A stretch of DNA of 64,000 bases from Azotimanducus sp965220185 (GCA_965220185.1 OZ244807.1:2170001-2234000), one strand, 5' to 3'; counted from the stretch's first letter, positions 24,286 through 34,700 are shown. Notes: generated from the letters alone by a model not told the origin. Numbers and translations: made by a program.

Positions 24286-25672
24286 GGGAATTACATGGCC
24301 CCCTCAACTTTCCTATGTAATTCCCCTTATAAGCCCCAGTATTAACGTGAAAAATCAACAGCGACGGTCTGTTCGATGTCCTATGCATTCTCCTTGATAT
24401 AGTCATACATAGATGGGATGGGAATGATGAGCTTTTTGTTCCCGTCGTCTTGGAGTACGCCCTTATGAACAAGGTTATGAAAGACATCTTTTTTGGGCCA
24501 GTTCTCTTCAAGCATCGGTTCCGTTTGATAGGCGCGATGGATCGCCTTGATGATTTCTAAAGCATCAACGCCTTTGTTTTTCGGGACTGTTGTGACAAGC
24601 TCGGCGAGCACCTTATTCGGGATGCTATGTGTTCTGCTGTTGTAGTATTCGTTACGACGTGCTTGAGAGTTTTGCTGGACGGCATCTAAATCACACGCAG
24701 AAAGCCTGCCTTGAGTGCGAATGAGTTCTTCGCCTAATGACCTAAGCGCGTTGTTCAAATGCTGGGGCCACCCCATAGATTCGTTCACGATAAGTGCGTG
24801 CAAGGCTGTTGTATCAGTGTCGTCACGATCAATCGCAAATATCCTGTTGTGCAGAAACAATTCAACCGCATCAAGCACTTCTTCGCGTGAAAGCGGCTGT
24901 AGTGTGATCACGTGGCCGTCAGCGGGACGAGAAATGCCTCGATCATCGAGCACTTTTTCGGTGTTGCTTAATCCGCCCGCGATAAGAAACACACACCCGA
25001 TACCGCCTTGATGCAGTTCCTCTAATACCGAGCTTCTCCCGTTATCCTCGTCAGCTCGCACGTTCTGAGCTTCGTCCATGAACAGCACAAGGGGTTTGTT
25101 TGGGTCTGTTCGCAAGCCCATCAATTGTCGGACGGTTGGGATGACGATTGGGAGCGTTGTCTTTGAATCAGACATGCCGCCGCCGGAACCCCCGATCCCT
25201 AGTTGCCCTTGAACGGTAGATGTGTGTGAACCCTTGAGTTTCTCCGCAAGTGCGGGTTCGATCTGCTCTAATACTTCATAGAGTGCGATTTCGGGTTGAT
25301 CGAGTTTCGCCCCGATCAAGTGTGCAACATCACAGTGCTCTGACCGAAACTGTTCTTTCAGATGCCGTATAAGGCTCGTCTTACCGGCACCGGGCGCACC
25401 TTGGAAAACAACAGTATTGCCCTCTGTTTCCCCCATTCGCACCATTTTAAGCGCCCTGTTTGCGGCGGCTTTTTCTTGTTTGCGGCCGCAGAAAAACATA
25501 GGCGCTTTCCGGTCGCCTTTATCTACGAAAAATTGGACGGCTTCTGTGTTGAACGGGTGCATGGGTGGTTGAATGGTCTATGTCACGGGGATTATGACGT
25601 ATTCCATAGCGTTGTTTTGCTCAATTCAAGGGCGATCAGCAAGGTGTTTGTCAACGTTCCTTTGTAATTCCC
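24286..25672 (-). mobile_element. Inverted-repeat element carrying AAA+ ATPase 2
   Basis: The ends are GGGAATTACATGG (24286-24298) and TGTAATTCCC (25663-25672). The left end also contains an inverted copy (CCTATGTAATTCCC, 24312-24325), giving a 40-bp hairpin. The only complete gene inside is the AAA+ ATPase. There is no transposase, so it must have been moved by an enzyme in trans if it is mobile. The ends are a sequence variant of the GGGACTTATATACAT repeats elsewhere. The sequence just outside the left end, GTGCTCCGTCAAACTA, resembles that next to the IS630 copy at 37.8 kb. Confidence 0.6.
24381..25562 (-). CDS. Stand-alone AAA+ ATPase, paralogue 2
   Basis: A 393-residue protein with the same layout as paralogue 1 (394 residues): N-terminal FNTEAVQFFVDKGDR...FFCGR, Walker A GAPGAGKT, Walker B LVLFMDEAQN, sensor-like LIAGGLSNTE, MGWPQHLNNALRSLGEELI, and the C-terminal IPIPSMYDYI. 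A glycine-rich loop (GIGGSGGGMSDSK) lies between. The two proteins have diverged considerably, so they are not a recent duplication. It is the only gene of its inverted-repeat element. Orc/Cdc6-like, TniB-like or ExeA-like functions (ATP-dependent DNA target handling) are all possible; no partner gene is adjacent. Confidence 0.85.
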   Translation of the reverse strand: MHPFNTEAVQFFVDKGDRKAPMFFCGRKQEKAAANRALKMVRMGETEGNTVVFQGAPGAGKTSLIRHLKEQFRSEHCDVAHLIGAKLDQPEIALYEVLEQIEPALAEKLKGSHTSTVQGQLGIGGSGGGMSDSKTTLPIVIPTVRQLMGLRTDPNKPLVLFMDEAQNVRADEDNGRSSVLEELHQGGIGCVFLIAGGLSNTEKVLDDRGISRPADGHVITLQPLSREEVLDAVELFLHNRIFAIDRDDTDTTALHALIVNESMGWPQHLNNALRSLGEELIRTQGRLSACDLDAVQQNSQARRNEYYNSRTHSIPNKVLAELVTTVPKNKGVDALEIIKAIHRAYQTEPMLEENWPKKDVFHNLVHKGVLQDDGNKKLIIPIPSMYDYIKENA

Positions 25673-25698
25673 TAACGCAAAGGGGAGAGTCAAATGGC

Positions 25699-26295
25699 TT
25701 AGAGACGCTCACGCACCGCAGCGCTCCGAATAGTTGCTTGCGCCTTCTCTCGAAGCGGGGCATCCAAAACCCTTGGATCAAGCATCTGATCAGCGAACTT
25801 GGACAGGAAGGACTTGGGTATATGTGGATTGTTGAGCGTCGACCCGCGCTCGTCCCTCGCCACGCCGCACGGGGACTGCCCGCAGCCACCCGAAGGGCGC
25901 GCTGACACCTCATTTTTAGCTTGACGGAGCACTAGCGCGTCGGCTACTGAATGAGCCACCGCATAGGCCACCGGCGGGCACACAGAATTGCCAATCTGCC
26001 CAAGCACTTGGTAGACAGCGCCTGCAAAGTGCCAATCATCAGGAAACCCCTGCAAAAGTGCACAATCTTGCACTGACAGCCTGAAGTGCCCGTTCTCAGG
26101 TGGGAATTGCAGTGCGTTCTGGCGAGACTTCTGGACACCGTTTGGCCAAATCTTCAAGTCGCCCCACAACCTCTGGCTCGCGCGGCTGTTCAGTATGCTC
26201 GTCGTCTTGCGCGGCCCGGTGAAACCAGACCGCAACGTCGGAGCGCAGCTATCGAAGCCAATATCCGGCAACCCGAGAGCCGCTCTAGCACCCAG
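25699..26295 (-). pseudogene. Cytosine-C5 DNA methyltransferase, 3' fragment
   Basis: The fragment carries the C-terminal motifs: PTLRSGFTGPRKTTS (motif VIII area), NGHFRLSVQDCALLQGFPDD (motif IX) and GQIGNSVCPPVAYAVAHSVA (motif X), then a variable tail. It was separated from its 5' part (27426-27953) by insertion of TnpB copy D. About the middle third, including motif VII and the recognition domain, may be partly lost at the junctions. Confidence 0.82.
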
Positions 26296-26306
26296 AGTTA
26301 AAGAAT

Positions 26307-27329
26307 GGGACTTATAAACAAAGGTTGACAGGTTAGAGCGACCTGCTTCCTTCTGCTACTTCTTGACGCTTCACAGGCCGACCGATGTCGCCGCCTCCAC
26401 GTCCAGTCGCCCCAATCCCGGAGGTCAGTATATTCAACGCAGCATTGATGTCTGCGTTGTCGGTATGCCCACACGCCAAGCATTTGAACTTCGCTTGGAT
26501 GGGTCTGTTTGCGGCATCTATAAATCCGCATCGTGAACACGTCTGGGACGTGTATTGAGGGTTCGCTTCAAGCAAATGGGCTGACTTGTAGCCGAGCTTC
26601 TGTTTGAGACCCGACCATCCGGTGTTGAGGATGGCTTTGTTCAACCCCTTCTTCTGGGCCACATTCTTGCCGGGATTCTCTTTTGTCCCTTTCGCCGAAG
26701 ACGTCATGCCTTTGGTGTTGAGCTTCTCGACAACCACCGCGCCCGCCTTCGCAGCAATCCGCTTGGACGTGTGATGCTGCCAGTTGTCTCGAAAGCAACG
26801 GATGTTCCGTCGTCAATTCGTTCCACTTCGTGTGCCGGGACGCGGTACCCGACCACTGCATACCATCGTCCACATTCACGCTTGATGGTCACCGAACGGG
26901 CTTCGTGGTCACGGTACGGGTCTTCACCTTTGCGGGCAAGGCGGAACTAGCCAAGTTTCTGCAGCCGGATGTGCTTCCCGGCAAGTTTGAAATGACCCGG
27001 TTCGGGAAACGTCACCGTCCGTGTCCGATACTTCGACTTGTACTTCGGACGACCGGCTTGGTGCTTGAAGTACCTCTCCCACGCGAGGGCTTGGTCCTTG
27101 AGCGCATGCCGAACAGCGCCGAACGGCAGCACCTGCAGCCAGTCTGTCTCCGCTCGAAGTTGTGTAAAGACCTTTCCGGTTGATTCAAACCGGGTTGATG
27201 GCTTCGGAAGCACCCACGGAATTCGTTCATGCCACGCATATTCCTCTTCGTTCCATGCAAGCATTCGGTTCCATACCCAGATACACGCACCAGTGACCTG
27301 CATGAGCTTCTGATGCTTCGCGCGGGTAC
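26307..27329 (-). mobile_element. TnpB element inserted in a DNA methyltransferase gene (copy D)
   Basis: The left end is GGGACTTATAAACA (26307-26320). The right end lacks the usual leader and terminal repeat: similarity stops at CGCGGGTA near 27328, where an unrelated ~95-bp segment with a 13-bp-stem hairpin begins. The element is flanked on both sides by methyltransferase sequence in the same frame direction. Confidence 0.75.
26333..27322 (-). pseudogene. TnpB (copy D), multiply disrupted
   Basis: Parts aligned to copy A: N-terminal region from RAKHQKLMQVTGACIWVWNR to KHIRLQKLG, then a TGG-to-TAG stop. Next is VTIKRECGRWYAVVGYRVPA, then a deletion removing the first RuvC segment (AVGVDMN) through IRCF. 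Finally comes an intact C-terminal part (VVVEKLNTKGM, zinc ribbon CSRCGF...CLACGH, DNADINAALNIL) ending after SGIGATGRGGGDIGRPVKRQ. The loss of the catalytic aspartate makes it non-functional. Confidence 0.85.
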
Positions 27330-27363
27330 CCCGCAGGAAATACGGCCAGGTATTTCCTGCGGG
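27330..27363. repeat. Perfect 13-bp-stem hairpin at the right edge of copy D
   Basis: CCCGCAGGAAATA, an 8-base loop, then TATTTCCTGCGGG. It lies in a short segment (about 27329-27425) that belongs neither to tnpB nor clearly to the methyltransferase. It may be the end of another small element that replaced the right end of copy D, or an intergenic palindromic repeat. Confidence 0.65.
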
Positions 27364-27425
27364 ACGTGCCTCGCCACAGCCCTTCTCCTGCGCGCTGAAT
27401 CCACACTTATTTATGACACAGGACA

Positions 27426-27953
27426 CTAGCAAACCCGGCACGTTCTCAGCGACAAATGCCTGCGGCCGAACGCTGAGCACGGCGCGCGTGAACGCTGGCC
27501 ACATGTCACGGTCATCAGCCGCGCCATTTTGCTTGCCAGCCACCGAAAATGGCTGACAGGGCGGGCCGCCATGAAGCACATCAACAATGTTCGCATACAC
27601 AGACCAATCCACTTCGCCGACATCCCCCTTGGTACCGGAAAAAACTGTCCACTGTGGTCGGTTGCGCGACAGTGTGGCGCCACATATGTCAAGCACATCG
27701 AAACTGGCCACATGTTCAATCCAGCGCGTTCAAAACCCAAGTCCAAACCACCGCCGCCGCAAAACAGCGATAACGCTGTCAAGCCGCTTTGCTTACGCTC
27801 GGGCATCAAAGTTTCTGGCCGCAAGACCGGACGGTTCGGCATCGTGCGGCATGAACTCAACTCACCGCGAGCGGCGGCTTGCTTACGAAGACGAGATCGT
27901 TGCGAGACCTGCCGATACCAGTCTCTCTTCGATTCAGAAATCTCGTAGGGCAT
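27426..27953 (-). pseudogene. Cytosine-C5 DNA methyltransferase, 5' fragment with frameshift
   Basis: The start MPYEISESKRDWYRQVSQRS leads to motif I (LSLFCGGGGLDLGFERAG). A frameshift near 27710 then moves to another frame with FDVLDICGATLSRNRPQW, motif IV with the catalytic Cys (HGGPPCQPFSVAGKQNGAAD) and motif VI (VAENVPGLL). The 3' part lies beyond the TnpB insertion at 25699-26295. The frameshift and insertion both abolish function. It is 47 bases downstream of the Uma2 gene in the same direction. Confidence 0.82.
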
Positions 27954-28000
27954 CGGCTCGCACTATTGAGACTGGGAAATTTGACATGGCCGAAAAAACG

Positions 28001-28777
28001 CTACCCTGCGTACATGTCAGCATCGGGCTGCTGTGAACGATGGGCGCTATAGCACCCCGGCTCGTCTTGAACACGTGTCGCGCCTTTTCCGAGAACGACC
28101 TTGGAAACAGCCTCGGTTCGTGCGGAGAGCGTACCCGCCGTTGAAACCGCTGCGACCGCTTCTGCCACCTGCTTCGGCGTCAAGCCGGATAAGACCTGCG
28201 AAATCCTTACCGGTTCGGGCGCCTCTCTTGGATCAAGCTTCAGCATTTCAACCGAAACTTCCGCAGGCGCACCGACCACCCGGATTTGCCACAGCTCACG
28301 CACACCGATTTGCCCATAGCGCTCGGCCTTGCCACGATCAAAGTGCGTCAATTCCACCTCGACCACCAAATCTGGCGGTGTGCGCTCGAGATAGTCGTCA
28401 ACTGCGGCCTCGCCCTCTTTCAATGCTTGAACATAGCCTTCAACCTTTTCACCCACAATGAATGAACAGTCCGGCTCCAAGCCGGTTCCGGGCGGATCGC
28501 CCGGCGCTCGATAGCGGGTTGATTGAAACCCTTCAGAAACCTGACCGAATAGATCGGCGGTCTGGTCAACGACATCCTCGATCAGCTTGCCAAGCTTCTC
28601 GTGATGCCAAGAAGGCGACATGCAGACGATGACTCCTCGCACATGATCGAGGCAGACGCGCGAAAATTCGCGGCTCCAGTCAACTGAAGCAAGGCGCACA
28701 ACGGTTTCGCTGTCCGCTCGCAGCGCATAAAAGGTCGAACCGAGCGGACCTTTGTAGCAGGTTGCAGGCATTGTCAT
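28001..28777 (-). CDS. Uma2-family protein (PD-(D/E)XK nuclease fold)
   Basis: A 258-residue protein whose first ~190 residues match the Uma2/DUF820 family: MSPSWHHEKLGKLIEDVVDQ, EPDCSFIVG and PPDLVVEVELTHFDRGKAER, which supply the acidic and Lys residues of a restriction-endonuclease-like fold. The C-terminal ~65 residues are a tail without known domain. Family members are usually orphan proteins of unknown biological role. Here it lies upstream of a broken cytosine methyltransferase, so a former restriction-modification pairing is conceivable but unproven. Divergent from dapD. Confidence 0.85.
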   Translation of the reverse strand: MTMPATCYKGPLGSTFYALRADSETVVRLASVDWSREFSRVCLDHVRGVIVCMSPSWHHEKLGKLIEDVVDQTADLFGQVSEGFQSTRYRAPGDPPGTGLEPDCSFIVGEKVEGYVQALKEGEAAVDDYLERTPPDLVVEVELTHFDRGKAERYGQIGVRELWQIRVVGAPAEVSVEMLKLDPREAPEPVRISQVLSGLTPKQVAEAVAAVSTAGTLSARTEAVSKVVLGKGATRVQDEPGCYSAHRSQQPDADMYAG

Positions 28778-28852
28778 CGCGCTCTTCCGTCCATCGTTCT
28801 TGCGCTCTCATCGACCGCTACAATACGCCATCATCATGCACCACAACACAAC

Positions 28853-29866
28853 ATGAATCAACTTTTTTCCTATGGGATCGGTCTCGCGCGGCGAGACGAT
28901 CTTGGGACGCTCGACGTCTGGTTTGCGCGCCTCGGCTGTCAAGGCGCGGAACCCGCGCTCGAAGCCGTATTGGCGGCGCGCCGCAGAGCTATCGTTACGC
29001 CAATTTCCGGCGCGTTCGGCGATGAGATCAAGGCGGCGCTCGGCGCCGAGGCGCATGACTTGGCACCCATCCTGGAAGCCGAGGACACAGCTTTGCCAGT
29101 CGCGGTGACGCTGCTTGAAGACGGCCCAATCGAAGACATCGAATCCGCCTACCTCAAGCTGCACCTGATCTCAGCGCGCCTGAAACAACCCAACACGATG
29201 AACCTTGACGGACTCTTTGGCGTCCTTCCTACCCTCGCATGGACCAACCTCGGTCCGCTAAGACCGCAAGACGTGCCTGCGGCGAACATGCGCGAGCGCC
29301 TGCAAGGACGTAGCTTGCAGGTGCGCCTCGTCGACAAGATTCCGCCCTTGACCGACTATCTCGTGCCGACCGGCGTTCGCATCGGCGATGCCTCGCGCAT
29401 TCGCCTCGGCGCCTATCTCGGCGAAGGCACCACGGTCATGCACGAGGGCTTTGTCAACTTCAATGCAGGTGCGCTCGGCCCTGGCATGGTCGAAGGACGC
29501 ATCAGCCAAGGCGTGGTGGTCGGCGCACACTCTGATCTCGGCGGCAGCGCGAGCATCATGGGCACGCTCTCCGGCGGCGGCACGGTGCGCGTTTCGATCG
29601 GTGACGAATGTCTCATTGGCGCCAATGCCGGCACCGGCATTTCACTCGGCAGCCGCTGCACCATTGAAGCAGGCCTCTATATCACCGCAAGCACGCCGGT
29701 GTCGGTCTTCGACGCTGAAGGCGCGCGCATCGGCGAGGTGAAAGCGCGCGAACTCTCAGGGCGCGACGACATGCTCTTCATCAGAAACGGACTCACCGGC
29801 GGCGTCGAATGCCGAACCAACCGTTCCAAGATCGAGCTCAACGCAGCGCTTCACGCGCACAACTGA
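28853..29866 (+). CDS. dapD: Tetrahydrodipicolinate N-succinyltransferase, long type
   Basis: A 337-residue enzyme of the lysine/meso-diaminopimelate pathway that succinylates tetrahydrodipicolinate. Features are the long N-terminal domain, GLFGVLPTLAWTNLGPL, PTGVRIGDASRIRLGAYLGE, and the left-handed beta-helix hexapeptide region (GAHSDLGGSASIMGTLSGGG, IGDECLIGANAGTGISLG). This is the actinobacterial/Pseudomonas-like version, longer than the E. coli type. dapE follows after 11 bases, forming an operon. Stop-to-start spacing suggests co-translation. Confidence 0.93.
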   Translation: MNQLFSYGIGLARRDDLGTLDVWFARLGCQGAEPALEAVLAARRRAIVTPISGAFGDEIKAALGAEAHDLAPILEAEDTALPVAVTLLEDGPIEDIESAYLKLHLISARLKQPNTMNLDGLFGVLPTLAWTNLGPLRPQDVPAANMRERLQGRSLQVRLVDKIPPLTDYLVPTGVRIGDASRIRLGAYLGEGTTVMHEGFVNFNAGALGPGMVEGRISQGVVVGAHSDLGGSASIMGTLSGGGTVRVSIGDECLIGANAGTGISLGSRCTIEAGLYITASTPVSVFDAEGARIGEVKARELSGRDDMLFIRNGLTGGVECRTNRSKIELNAALHAHN

Positions 29867-29877
29867 ATTCTTGCCCC

Positions 29878-30999
29878 ATGCGCCAGCTTGATATTGCCAA
29901 AACGCTAATTGCCCGATCTTCGGTTACTCCGGACGATGCAGGTTGCCAAGACTTGATCGCCGAAACCCTTGAAACGCTTGGATTCGTCACGCGCAGGCTG
30001 CCGTTTGGCCCGGTCTCAAACATATGGGCGAGGCTTGGCAACGAGCCGCCTCTGCTCGCTTACGCAGGACATACAGATGTCGTGCCGACAGGCCCCCTGG
30101 ACGCTTGGACGACACCACCCTTCGAGCCGAGCATTCGGGACGGCTTTCTCTTCGGCCGCGGCGCCGCCGACATGAAAGGCGGCATCGCCTGCATGTTGGC
30201 CGCCACTGAAGCCTTTGTCCGCCAAGGCAAGATGCGCGGCTCGCTTGCGTTCCTGATCACCAGTGACGAAGAAGGCGATGCGGTTGACGGCACGCGGCGC
30301 GTGATGGAGATGCTCGCAGACGAGGGCGAGCTTCCCGACTACTGCCTGGTCGGCGAGCCATCGTCTCTTGAGCGCGCTGGCGATACGCTTCGCCATGGAC
30401 GGCGCGGATCGATGAACGCGCGCCTCGCCATCCAAGGCATCCAAGGCCATGTCGCCTATCCACATCTTGCCAAGAACCCTATTCGTATCGCAGGCCGGGT
30501 GATCGAAGCGCTCGCGCGCGAGACATGGGACGAAGCGAGCGAGGACTTTCCGGCAACGAATCTTGAATTCTCCAACATCACTTCCGGCACCGGCGCCATG
30601 AACGTCATCCCCGGCGAGCTCGTCGCGCACTTCAACTTTCGTTTTTCGCCAGCTTCGACGCCGGAATCCCTGCAAGCCCGAGCCGAAGCGATCATTGCCG
30701 AACGCTGCGAGCGCTATGAGATCGAATGGCAGACGAGCGCCCTACCCTTCTTGAACATAAGCAAAGGTTTTCAGAACAAGGTCGCGCAAGCTGTTCGCGA
30801 TGCCACTGGCACTATGCCACGTTTCGACACCGGCGGCGGCACCTCCGATGCGCGATTCGTCGCAGCGCACGGCTGTCCGGTCATCGAGCTCGGCCCTTGC
30901 AACGAGACCATTCACCAAGTCAACGAGCGCGTCAGCCTTGACGATCTCGAGGCGCTTGAGCGCATCTATCTGAAGATCCTGGAATCCATACTCACGTGA
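29878..30999 (+). CDS. dapE: Succinyl-diaminopimelate desuccinylase
   Basis: A 373-residue zinc peptidase-family enzyme that removes succinate from N-succinyl-LL-diaminopimelate. Metal and catalytic residues are seen in AGHTDVVP, GRGAADMKGG, SDEEGDA, GEPSS and GPCNETIHQVNE. The ATG at 29878 is preferred over an earlier in-frame start inside dapD because MRQLDIAKTLIARSSVTPDD matches the usual N-terminus. The 3' end overlaps gspN by four bases. Confidence 0.95.
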   Translation: MRQLDIAKTLIARSSVTPDDAGCQDLIAETLETLGFVTRRLPFGPVSNIWARLGNEPPLLAYAGHTDVVPTGPLDAWTTPPFEPSIRDGFLFGRGAADMKGGIACMLAATEAFVRQGKMRGSLAFLITSDEEGDAVDGTRRVMEMLADEGELPDYCLVGEPSSLERAGDTLRHGRRGSMNARLAIQGIQGHVAYPHLAKNPIRIAGRVIEALARETWDEASEDFPATNLEFSNITSGTGAMNVIPGELVAHFNFRFSPASTPESLQARAEAIIAERCERYEIEWQTSALPFLNISKGFQNKVAQAVRDATGTMPRFDTGGGTSDARFVAAHGCPVIELGPCNETIHQVNERVSLDDLEALERIYLKILESILT

Positions 31000-31736
31000 C
31001 GCGGCGCACTATCGTTGGTTTTTCGCTGTTCGGCCTCGTCGTATTCGCACTCGCCGTGCTCACGCAGCTGCCAGCGGGCATCGTGCCAAGCCTTGTGCAT
31101 GATTCGGCGGCGGGCACCAATCTACGGCTGGCCGCTCCCCAAGGCACCCTCTGGCGCGGCAGCGCGGAGCTGTCCGTCATGCAAACCGACTTTGGGCACC
31201 TCGCTTGGCAGTTGCCGCCAATCTCGCTCTTGACAGGCTCGCCGCGACTCGACTGGGCGCTTCAAGGATCGGGCTTGAACGGCCGGGTGACGCGCAAAGC
31301 GGGCGCCGTGAACGCCACCTTGTCCGGCTCCCTTGACCTCGCACGGCTGGCGCCCATTCTTTCTCGATACGCCATGACCGCCGAAGGACGGATAGGCTTC
31401 AAAGACTTGCGCATCGCGCAGGCAGGGGATGCGATGAAACTCTCTGGCCAAGTCGATTGGACAGGCGGCAATGTTGACCTCGGCATCGGCAACTGGCAAG
31501 CACGACAGGCGCTGCCGGCATTGCGCGCCGAAGCAGCCGACGCTTCCCGTCTGCTCGTGACCTTGCTAGACGAACAGACGAACACGCGCCTGCCCGCAGG
31601 CGAAATCGAGCTCCTAGACGATGGCTGGGTCAAGCTCGGCGTGACAGGCCACCTCGCCAAATACTTCAGTCAATCACTCGGCAATGCAAATAATCCATCG
31701 GAAATCGTGCTGTCAGTGGAGGAGCGGTTGCTGTAA
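30996..31736 (+). CDS. gspN: GspN-type protein (type II secretion system protein N)
   Basis: A 246-residue protein starting with GTG in a 4-base overlap with dapE. An N-terminal transmembrane segment (IVGFSLFGLVVFALAVLTQL) is followed by a periplasmic domain with the family pattern APQGTLWRGSAEL and LSGSLDLARLAPIL. GspN is an accessory inner-membrane component of some type II secretion systems. No other gsp genes are in the window. The stop is three bases from the convergent helicase gene. Confidence 0.8.
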   Translation: MTRRTIVGFSLFGLVVFALAVLTQLPAGIVPSLVHDSAAGTNLRLAAPQGTLWRGSAELSVMQTDFGHLAWQLPPISLLTGSPRLDWALQGSGLNGRVTRKAGAVNATLSGSLDLARLAPILSRYAMTAEGRIGFKDLRIAQAGDAMKLSGQVDWTGGNVDLGIGNWQARQALPALRAEAADASRLLVTLLDEQTNTRLPAGEIELLDDGWVKLGVTGHLAKYFSQSLGNANNPSEIVLSVEERLL

Positions 31737-31739
31737 GGG

Positions 31740-34700
31740 TCAGACCGCAAGCACCCGCCCGATCGTCACCAGTACCACCAGCCCGCGCTTCGCGCCTGTG
31801 AGTTCAAGATAGGCGCGTACTTGTTCGCCATAGTGCTTGAGTTGACTTGGGCGCGGGTCAACGTCGCTCTTCCAGTCAATGACGACCTCGGGCGCGCCCG
31901 TCTCGTCAAAGGCAACGGCATCGGCGATGCCAGCGAACGCAAGTTCAGCATCTGATTCGATGCGCGAGCCAAAGACGCTGCACTCTGGGACAAGGCGCGG
32001 TCTTAGTTCGGCAACTTGCGGCAGCGCAAATCCGCGCCGCACACAGGCGGCGAGTTCGGTCGGGGATAGCTTGTTCGCGGCGCTTCCGAGTTCGCCGATG
32101 AGCGTTTCGGCGCGCGCAATCAAATCCGCTTCACTTTCTTGGCACTCGCCGGTCAGCACTTCTTCAAAGAGCTTGTGGATCAGCTGTCCACGCTGCAAGC
32201 CGCCTTGCACGCTGAGCGCCCCGATTGCGGGCAGAGATGCCCCGCTTTCATCGGAAAACACCTCACCCTCAACTTCCGAAGCAAGCGGCGAGGCAATATC
32301 TTCGTCTCGGCTCGGACTGCGCCAGATAATGCGCTGGCGGCCATCGGCAATGATCCGCGCCTCGTCAGCGAACACTTCGCGCGTCTGTTCGTTCACGAGC
32401 TCGCCTGCAACCGCTGGCAGTTCCGGCGACAACTCTTCAAGGTCGATCTCTGGCAGCGACTCAATGTCGAGCGGAACGACCTCCGACCACATCCTGCTTT
32501 TGCGCTCCGCAATGACATTCGGCAGCACCAGCAAGTCGCGCGCGCGCGTCGTCGCCACATACCAGAGGCGCACTCGTTCGCGGTCAAGCTCGTCTTGCTC
32601 TGCCTGCTGCGCCTCATCGTAACCGAACGGCCTGGCACCGAATGCCTTGCAATAGAAGTATCCGCTGGCGCGGTCAACAAACTGTCCGTCTGCGGGCCGC
32701 ACTTGCGTCATTGTGTTAACCGGCACCACAACGCGCCATTCGAGACCCTTCGCCGCGTGCATGGTAAACAGCGCAACCGATTCTTCCTGCGCATCAGGGT
32801 GCCCTTCCGGCGCACGATGCTCGTCGCGCCAGGCGGCGGTCATGGCTTCGGCAAAGGCTTTCAGTCCGCGCACCGCATAGGCGCGGCTCATGCTGAGATA
32901 CAAATCGACATTGGCGAGCACGCGCGTTGCTTGCCCGGCGTGGCGGCGCATGAGGATCGGACGAACATGCAGGAGATCGATCGCTTGCGAGATGAGATGA
33001 TGCGGCGTGGTGCTGCCCGCCATGCGATACAGGGACTTAAGTTTGTCGATCACGTCGCGAGCTTCCAAATTGCCGATCTGTTCGACATCCATCAAGAGAT
33101 GCAGGCGCGGTATGTCTTCGCTTTCGCCGCGCAGCTGTTCGACGATGTCAAGCAGCGCCTCCTCACTGGATCCTACAAGCGGCCCGCGCAGCAGCGCGCC
33201 GAGCGCGAGGGTATCCCGACTGTCGGCGAGCACGCGCGTGAGCGCGATCAGGTCTTGAATTTCCTGGCGCCGGTAGAGACCTTTGCCTGCTTGCGTCGCA
33301 ACCGGAACGGCGAGCCGCTCCAAGGCTTCCTCATAGCGCCAGAGGCCGGTGCCGGAAGGCGCAAGCAGCGCGATGTCACCCGGCTTGACCGTCCGCGATT
33401 CGGCATCGTCGCCCGGCAACATCTCGCTGCCGATCAGTTTTGCGCAAAGCGCCGCCACTGCATCGGCCTCGGCTTGCCGCTGCCTCTCCACCGACACCTT
33501 GCCCTGCTCGTCCGGCTCGATGTTGACATCAAGGCGCACAAGACTCTGCATCATGGCTGAATCGCGAATCGCATCGAGCGGCGTGAATCCGGGCTGACCT
33601 GCTTCCACCGACAAGGGTTCCCGGAACTTCTCGTTCACATGCGCAAGAATCGACGGCAGCGAGCGAAAATTTGTCGAGATGCGGAGCAGCGCGCCCTCAT
33701 CCTCGCTGAGCAGGCGCTCGCGCGCGCTCACATAGGCGGCGACATCAGCGCCGCGAAACCGGTAGATCGCCTGCTTCGGGTCGCCGACGAGGAAGAGCGC
33801 CCCCGGGCGAATGCGGAATGTTGTCCAGTCGTCGCGCGGCGCGTCCGAGGGAGCGTCCCCGCACAGCCGCCAGAAAATCTCAGTCTGCAGCACATCGGTA
33901 TCTTGAAACTCATCGACCAGCACATGCGTGTAGCGGCGACCAAGGGCAACGCGGATGTCCTCGTGACTGCGAAGCAGGTTGCGCGCGCCACGAATGAGAT
34001 CGTCGAAATCAAGCTGCGCCGTGCGGCGCTTGTGCGCCTCATATTCGCCATTCACCGGCGTGAGTTCAGAGACGATGCGTTGCAGCAGCGTCGAGCAGGC
34101 GCTCGCTTGCACGGCTTGCAAAGACGCAAGGCACGTCTCGTAAATCGACTTGGCGGTCTCGAAGCAGCGCCCACTTTCGGCCTTCGACAGGCCGCCCTCT
34201 TTCGCAGCATCGTCCCAATTGCCTTTCATCCTGTACGCGCGAGGCTTGCGGTCTTTTCTGAAGAGCCTCAAATCGTCGCTCGCTGACATGACGCCCAGCA
34301 GGCGCTCGATGTCGTCACCTGTGTCGTGCTCGTCCCTGATCGTGCAAAGGGCGTCCACCATCTTCGCGGTTTCCGGCTCTGACACCGCACACTCTTCCAT
34401 GAACGCACAGAACGACGCGACGGCATCCTTGAATTCGTCCCACTGGGCATCAAAATCGACGGATTGGCGCACCTTCATATGGGGATGCTGCCGCAAGGCA
34501 TTCAGCGCCATGTCAAACAGCTTGATCGATTCGTCCTGGTCACGCCAGACAAGACTGGCGAGCGACGTGTTCCCTTCAACGTCGAGCGCCGCCTTCAGCC
34601 ATTCCATGCAGGTCTCATCGAAGCTTAAATTCGCCGCATCGCGATCCATCACGCTCGCGCCAGGGTCCAAGTCTGCCGCCACCGGATAGGGCTTGATGAG

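Noticed and set aside
32139..33560. A 473-codon plus-strand ORF opposite the AddA-like gene
   Set aside because: It is antisense to well-conserved helicase motifs and has no recognisable domain.
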